58,137 nt of DNA from Streptomyces sp. AW19M42 (GTDB lineage: Bacteria; Actinomycetota; Actinomycetes; Streptomycetales; Streptomycetaceae), in the NCBI GenBank assembly GCA_000470535.1, contig CBRG010000147.1:1-58137 (forward strand). Direction: 5' to 3'. A model generated the notes under the pieces. That model saw only the letters and a list, made by a program, of their open reading frames with translations, had not been told where the DNA came from and ran no database searches. Within the stretch, counting starts at the first letter, position 1; every line of letters starts with the position of its first letter. Positions 56,357-58,137 of the stretch are shown here, in pieces. Position numbers and translations under genes: made by a program.

Positions 56357-57316
56357 ATGGTGGACGTCCCCACCCTGGTGGAGCAGGCCCGCGAGGGCAG
56401 GCCCCGGGCCGTGGCCCGGCTCATCTCCCTGGTGGAGGGGGCGTCCGAGCAGCTGCGCGAGGTGATGGCGGCGCTGGCGCCGCTGGCGGGCAACGCCTAC
56501 GTCGTCGGCCTGACCGGCTCCCCCGGTGTCGGCAAGTCGACATCGACATCGGCGCTCGTCTCCGCGTACCGGCGCCAGGGCAAGCGGGTCGCCGTGCTCG
56601 CCGTCGACCCGTCGTCACCGTTCTCCGGCGGCGCGCTCCTCGGGGACCGGGTCCGGATGTCGGACCACGCCTCCGACCCGGGTGTCTACATCCGCTCCAT
56701 GGCCACCCGCGGCCACCTGGGCGGCCTCGCCTGGTCGGCCCCGCAGGCGATCCGGGTGCTGGACGCGGCGGGCTGCGACGTGATCCTGGTGGAGACCGTG
56801 GGCGTCGGCCAGTCGGAGGTGGAGATCGCCTCCCAGGCCGACACCTCCGTCGTCCTGCTCGCGCCCGGCATGGGCGACGGAATCCAGGCGGCCAAGGCCG
56901 GAATCCTGGAGATCGGTGACGTGTACGTGGTCAACAAGGCGGACCGGGACGGCGCGGACGCCACCGCCCGCGAGCTGAACCACATGCTGGGCCTCGGGGC
57001 GTCCCGGGGCCCAGCCGACTGGCGGCCGCCGATCGTGAAGACGGTCGCCGCCCGGGGCGAGGGCATCGACGAGGTCGTCGAGGCACTGGAGAAGCACCGG
57101 GCGTGGATGGAGGAGCACGGGGTGCTCGCGGAGCGCCGCGCCTCCCGCGCCGCCCACGAGGTCGAGACGATCGCGGTCACCCGGCTCCGCGAACGCATCG
57201 GGGACCTGCACGGCGACCGGCGCCTCGGCGCCCTCGCGGAACGCATCGTGGCGGGCCGGCTCGACCCGTACACGGCGGCGGACGAACTGGTGGCGGGGCT
57301 GACCGGGGAGGCCTGA
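56357..57316 (+). CDS. meaB: Methylmalonyl-CoA mutase-associated GTPase MeaB
   Basis: 319-aa G3E-family GTPase that protects and reloads B12-dependent methylmalonyl-CoA mutase. It has P-loop GSPGVGKSTSTSALV (about residues 51-65), VLAVDPSSPFSGGALLGDR, the G3-like ETVGVGQSE and NKADRDG for guanine. The C-terminal dimer arm is present. ATG at 56357 is chosen for GGAG 5 nt upstream; ATG at 56342 is possible. The last codons lie in the first unit of an 18-bp tandem repeat. mce, the adenosyltransferase and this gene share one B12 pathway. Confidence 0.94.
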   Translation: MVDVPTLVEQAREGRPRAVARLISLVEGASEQLREVMAALAPLAGNAYVVGLTGSPGVGKSTSTSALVSAYRRQGKRVAVLAVDPSSPFSGGALLGDRVRMSDHASDPGVYIRSMATRGHLGGLAWSAPQAIRVLDAAGCDVILVETVGVGQSEVEIASQADTSVVLLAPGMGDGIQAAKAGILEIGDVYVVNKADRDGADATARELNHMLGLGASRGPADWRPPIVKTVAARGEGIDEVVEALEKHRAWMEEHGVLAERRASRAAHEVETIAVTRLRERIGDLHGDRRLGALAERIVAGRLDPYTAADELVAGLTGEA

Positions 57317-57370
57317 GCGACCGGGGAGGCCTGCGACAGGGGAGGCCTGAGCGACCAGGGAGGTCTGAGC
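57301..57370 (+). repeat. 18-bp tandem repeat across the meaB stop
   Basis: Four units based on GACCGGGGAGGCCTGAGC: 57301-57318, 57319-57334 (16 bp, lacking two bases), 57335-57352 and 57353-57370. The first unit encodes the last residues and stop of MeaB. The others are outside any gene. Confidence 0.9.
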
Positions 57371-57428
57371 GGCTGCCGAAGACCGTCCGGCGGCCGCCCC
57401 CCGGCCGGCCCCGGCCGCCTCCGGCCGC

Positions 57429-57478
57429 CCCTTCCCGGTTCCGGCGCGGCGTGCGGGCCGCACCGGGACCGGGAAGGG
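57429..57478 (+). terminator. Terminator downstream of meaB
   Basis: A 16-bp stem with one T-G pair (57429-57444 with 57463-57478). It ends the thiolase-meaB side. The rest of the 57317-57637 gap holds the tandem repeat, this hairpin and a kinase promoter region. Confidence 0.7.
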
Positions 57479-57586
57479 CAGCACCCGGACCTGGCGCGTT
57501 CCGCCTCGCATGGCTGATAACGCGTCAGTCATGCGGCAGGAGTGCGCCGTTCGCGTCGTTCCGCCCTGCCGCACCCGCCCCGGCCG

Positions 57587-57614
57587 TGACACGATTGCCG
57601 CCGGCCACGTGTCA
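57587..57614. promoter_or_regulatory. Inverted repeat upstream of the kinase gene
   Basis: TGACACG-N14-CGTGTCA, perfect 7-bp arms, ending 23 bp before the kinase ATG. The 21-bp spacing between arm starts suits a dimeric regulator on one face of DNA. Function is inferred. Confidence 0.45.
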
Positions 57615-57637
57615 TGCGCGCCAGGGGGGAGTGGCAC

Positions 57638-58137
57638 ATGCTGAGTCCGCTGCGGGAGGACTCGCCCAGACGGATCGGCCCGTACGCGATACGGGCCCGG
57701 CTCGGGGCGGGCGGCATGGGCGAGGTCTTCCTCGGGGACCGGGGCGACGGATCGGGCCCCGCCGCCGTCAAGACCGTCCGCCGCGACGTGGCTCAGGACC
57801 CCGGCTTCCGCAGCCGCTTCCGCCGCGAGATCACCGTCGCCCGGTCCGTCACCGGCCCCCGCCTCGCGCCGCTGCTCGACGGGGACGCCGACGCCGAAGT
57901 GCCCTGGCTCGCCACCGAGTACGTCGCCGGGCCCACCCTGTCCGCCGCCGTCCGGGGCGCGGGCGCGATGAGCGAGGCCGAGGCCCGGATGCTGGGCGCC
58001 GGACTGGCCCGCGCCCTGGCGGCCGTGCACGCGGCGGGCATCGTCCACCGCGATGTGAAGCCCGGCAACGTGATGCTCGCCGCCGACGGACCGCGCCTCA
58101 TCGACTTCGGGATAGCCCGGGACCCCGGCGCCACCCC
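57638..58137 (+). CDS. Serine/threonine protein kinase, N-terminal part (cut by window end)
   Basis: Open frame of 166 codons running off the window. It is a Hanks-type kinase domain from residue 13 (IGPYAIRARLGAGGMGEVFLG, the glycine loop). The ATP lysine lies in AAVKTV, the catalytic loop is HRDVKPGNVM and the metal site is IDFGIAR. ATG at 57638 follows GGGGGGA with 7-nt spacing. In Streptomyces such kinases often end in a membrane segment and extracellular sensor or beta-propeller; that part is outside the window. Confidence 0.92.
   Translation, partial: MLSPLREDSPRRIGPYAIRARLGAGGMGEVFLGDRGDGSGPAAVKTVRRDVAQDPGFRSRFRREITVARSVTGPRLAPLLDGDADAEVPWLATEYVAGPTLSAAVRGAGAMSEAEARMLGAGLARALAAVHAAGIVHRDVKPGNVMLAADGPRLIDFGIARDPGAT

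Overview
The window is high-GC actinobacterial chromosome and reads as Streptomyces. Evidence: strong G/C third-position bias, frequent GTG/TTG starts behind GGAG-type ribosome binding sites, a CebR-type operator, DasR-like chitinase boxes, and the polarity genes filP and scy. From memory, gene order follows the S. coelicolor core from about SCO5351 to SCO5400; this was not checked by search. No rRNA, insertion sequence, CRISPR array or prophage gene was seen.

Layout. (1) 1-3600: a secreted CBM2-GH5 cellulase behind a 32-bp perfect palindrome, a VOC protein, a convergent methyltransferase, and tRNA-Arg(CCG) with a strong terminator. (2) 3600-10700: a CheY-like regulator, a catalytically empty ArgS paralogue, then lysA-hom-thrC-thrB for aspartate-family amino acids. 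(3) 10700-21300: rho, an LCP cell-wall ligase, rpmE behind a SigR-type promoter, prfA, prmC, tsaC, a phosphatase-like protein lacking its nucleophile, a SHMT-family gene and a WecA/TagO-type transferase. (4) 21400-29900: the whole F1Fo ATP synthase operon atpIBEFHAGDC and a DUF2550 gene. (5) 29987-33956: chitinase chiC and its two-component genes chiR-chiS; the chiC promoter carries two boxes 21 bp apart. (6) 34045-38554: a membrane protein, a cobalamin adenosyltransferase, a DrrAB-like exporter divergent from a TetR gene, and 3-hydroxybutyryl-CoA dehydrogenase. (7) 38793-45078: a STAS protein, a large P-loop protein with a membrane anchor and Ser/Pro-rich tail, mismatch endonuclease nucS, and three small conserved genes. 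(8) 45110-54238: two paralogous ABC-2 ATPase/permease pairs, then filP and scy. (9) 54452-58137: methylmalonyl-CoA epimerase divergent from a thiolase and a MeaB-type GTPase, then a Ser/Thr kinase cut by the window end.

Functionally this is mainly housekeeping and growth: amino-acid supply, termination and translation factors, envelope assembly, energy, polar growth and propionyl/acetoacetyl-CoA metabolism, with two regulated polysaccharide-degradation loci. The points most worth a second look are the Cys-to-Ser change in the phosphatase-like protein, the dead ArgS paralogue beside lysA, the C14 tract in an ABC ATPase that is translationally coupled to its permease, the P-loop/surface-tail protein next to a STAS gene, and several operator-like palindromes. 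I did not find a clearly undescribed multi-gene system; the best candidates are those single-gene oddities.
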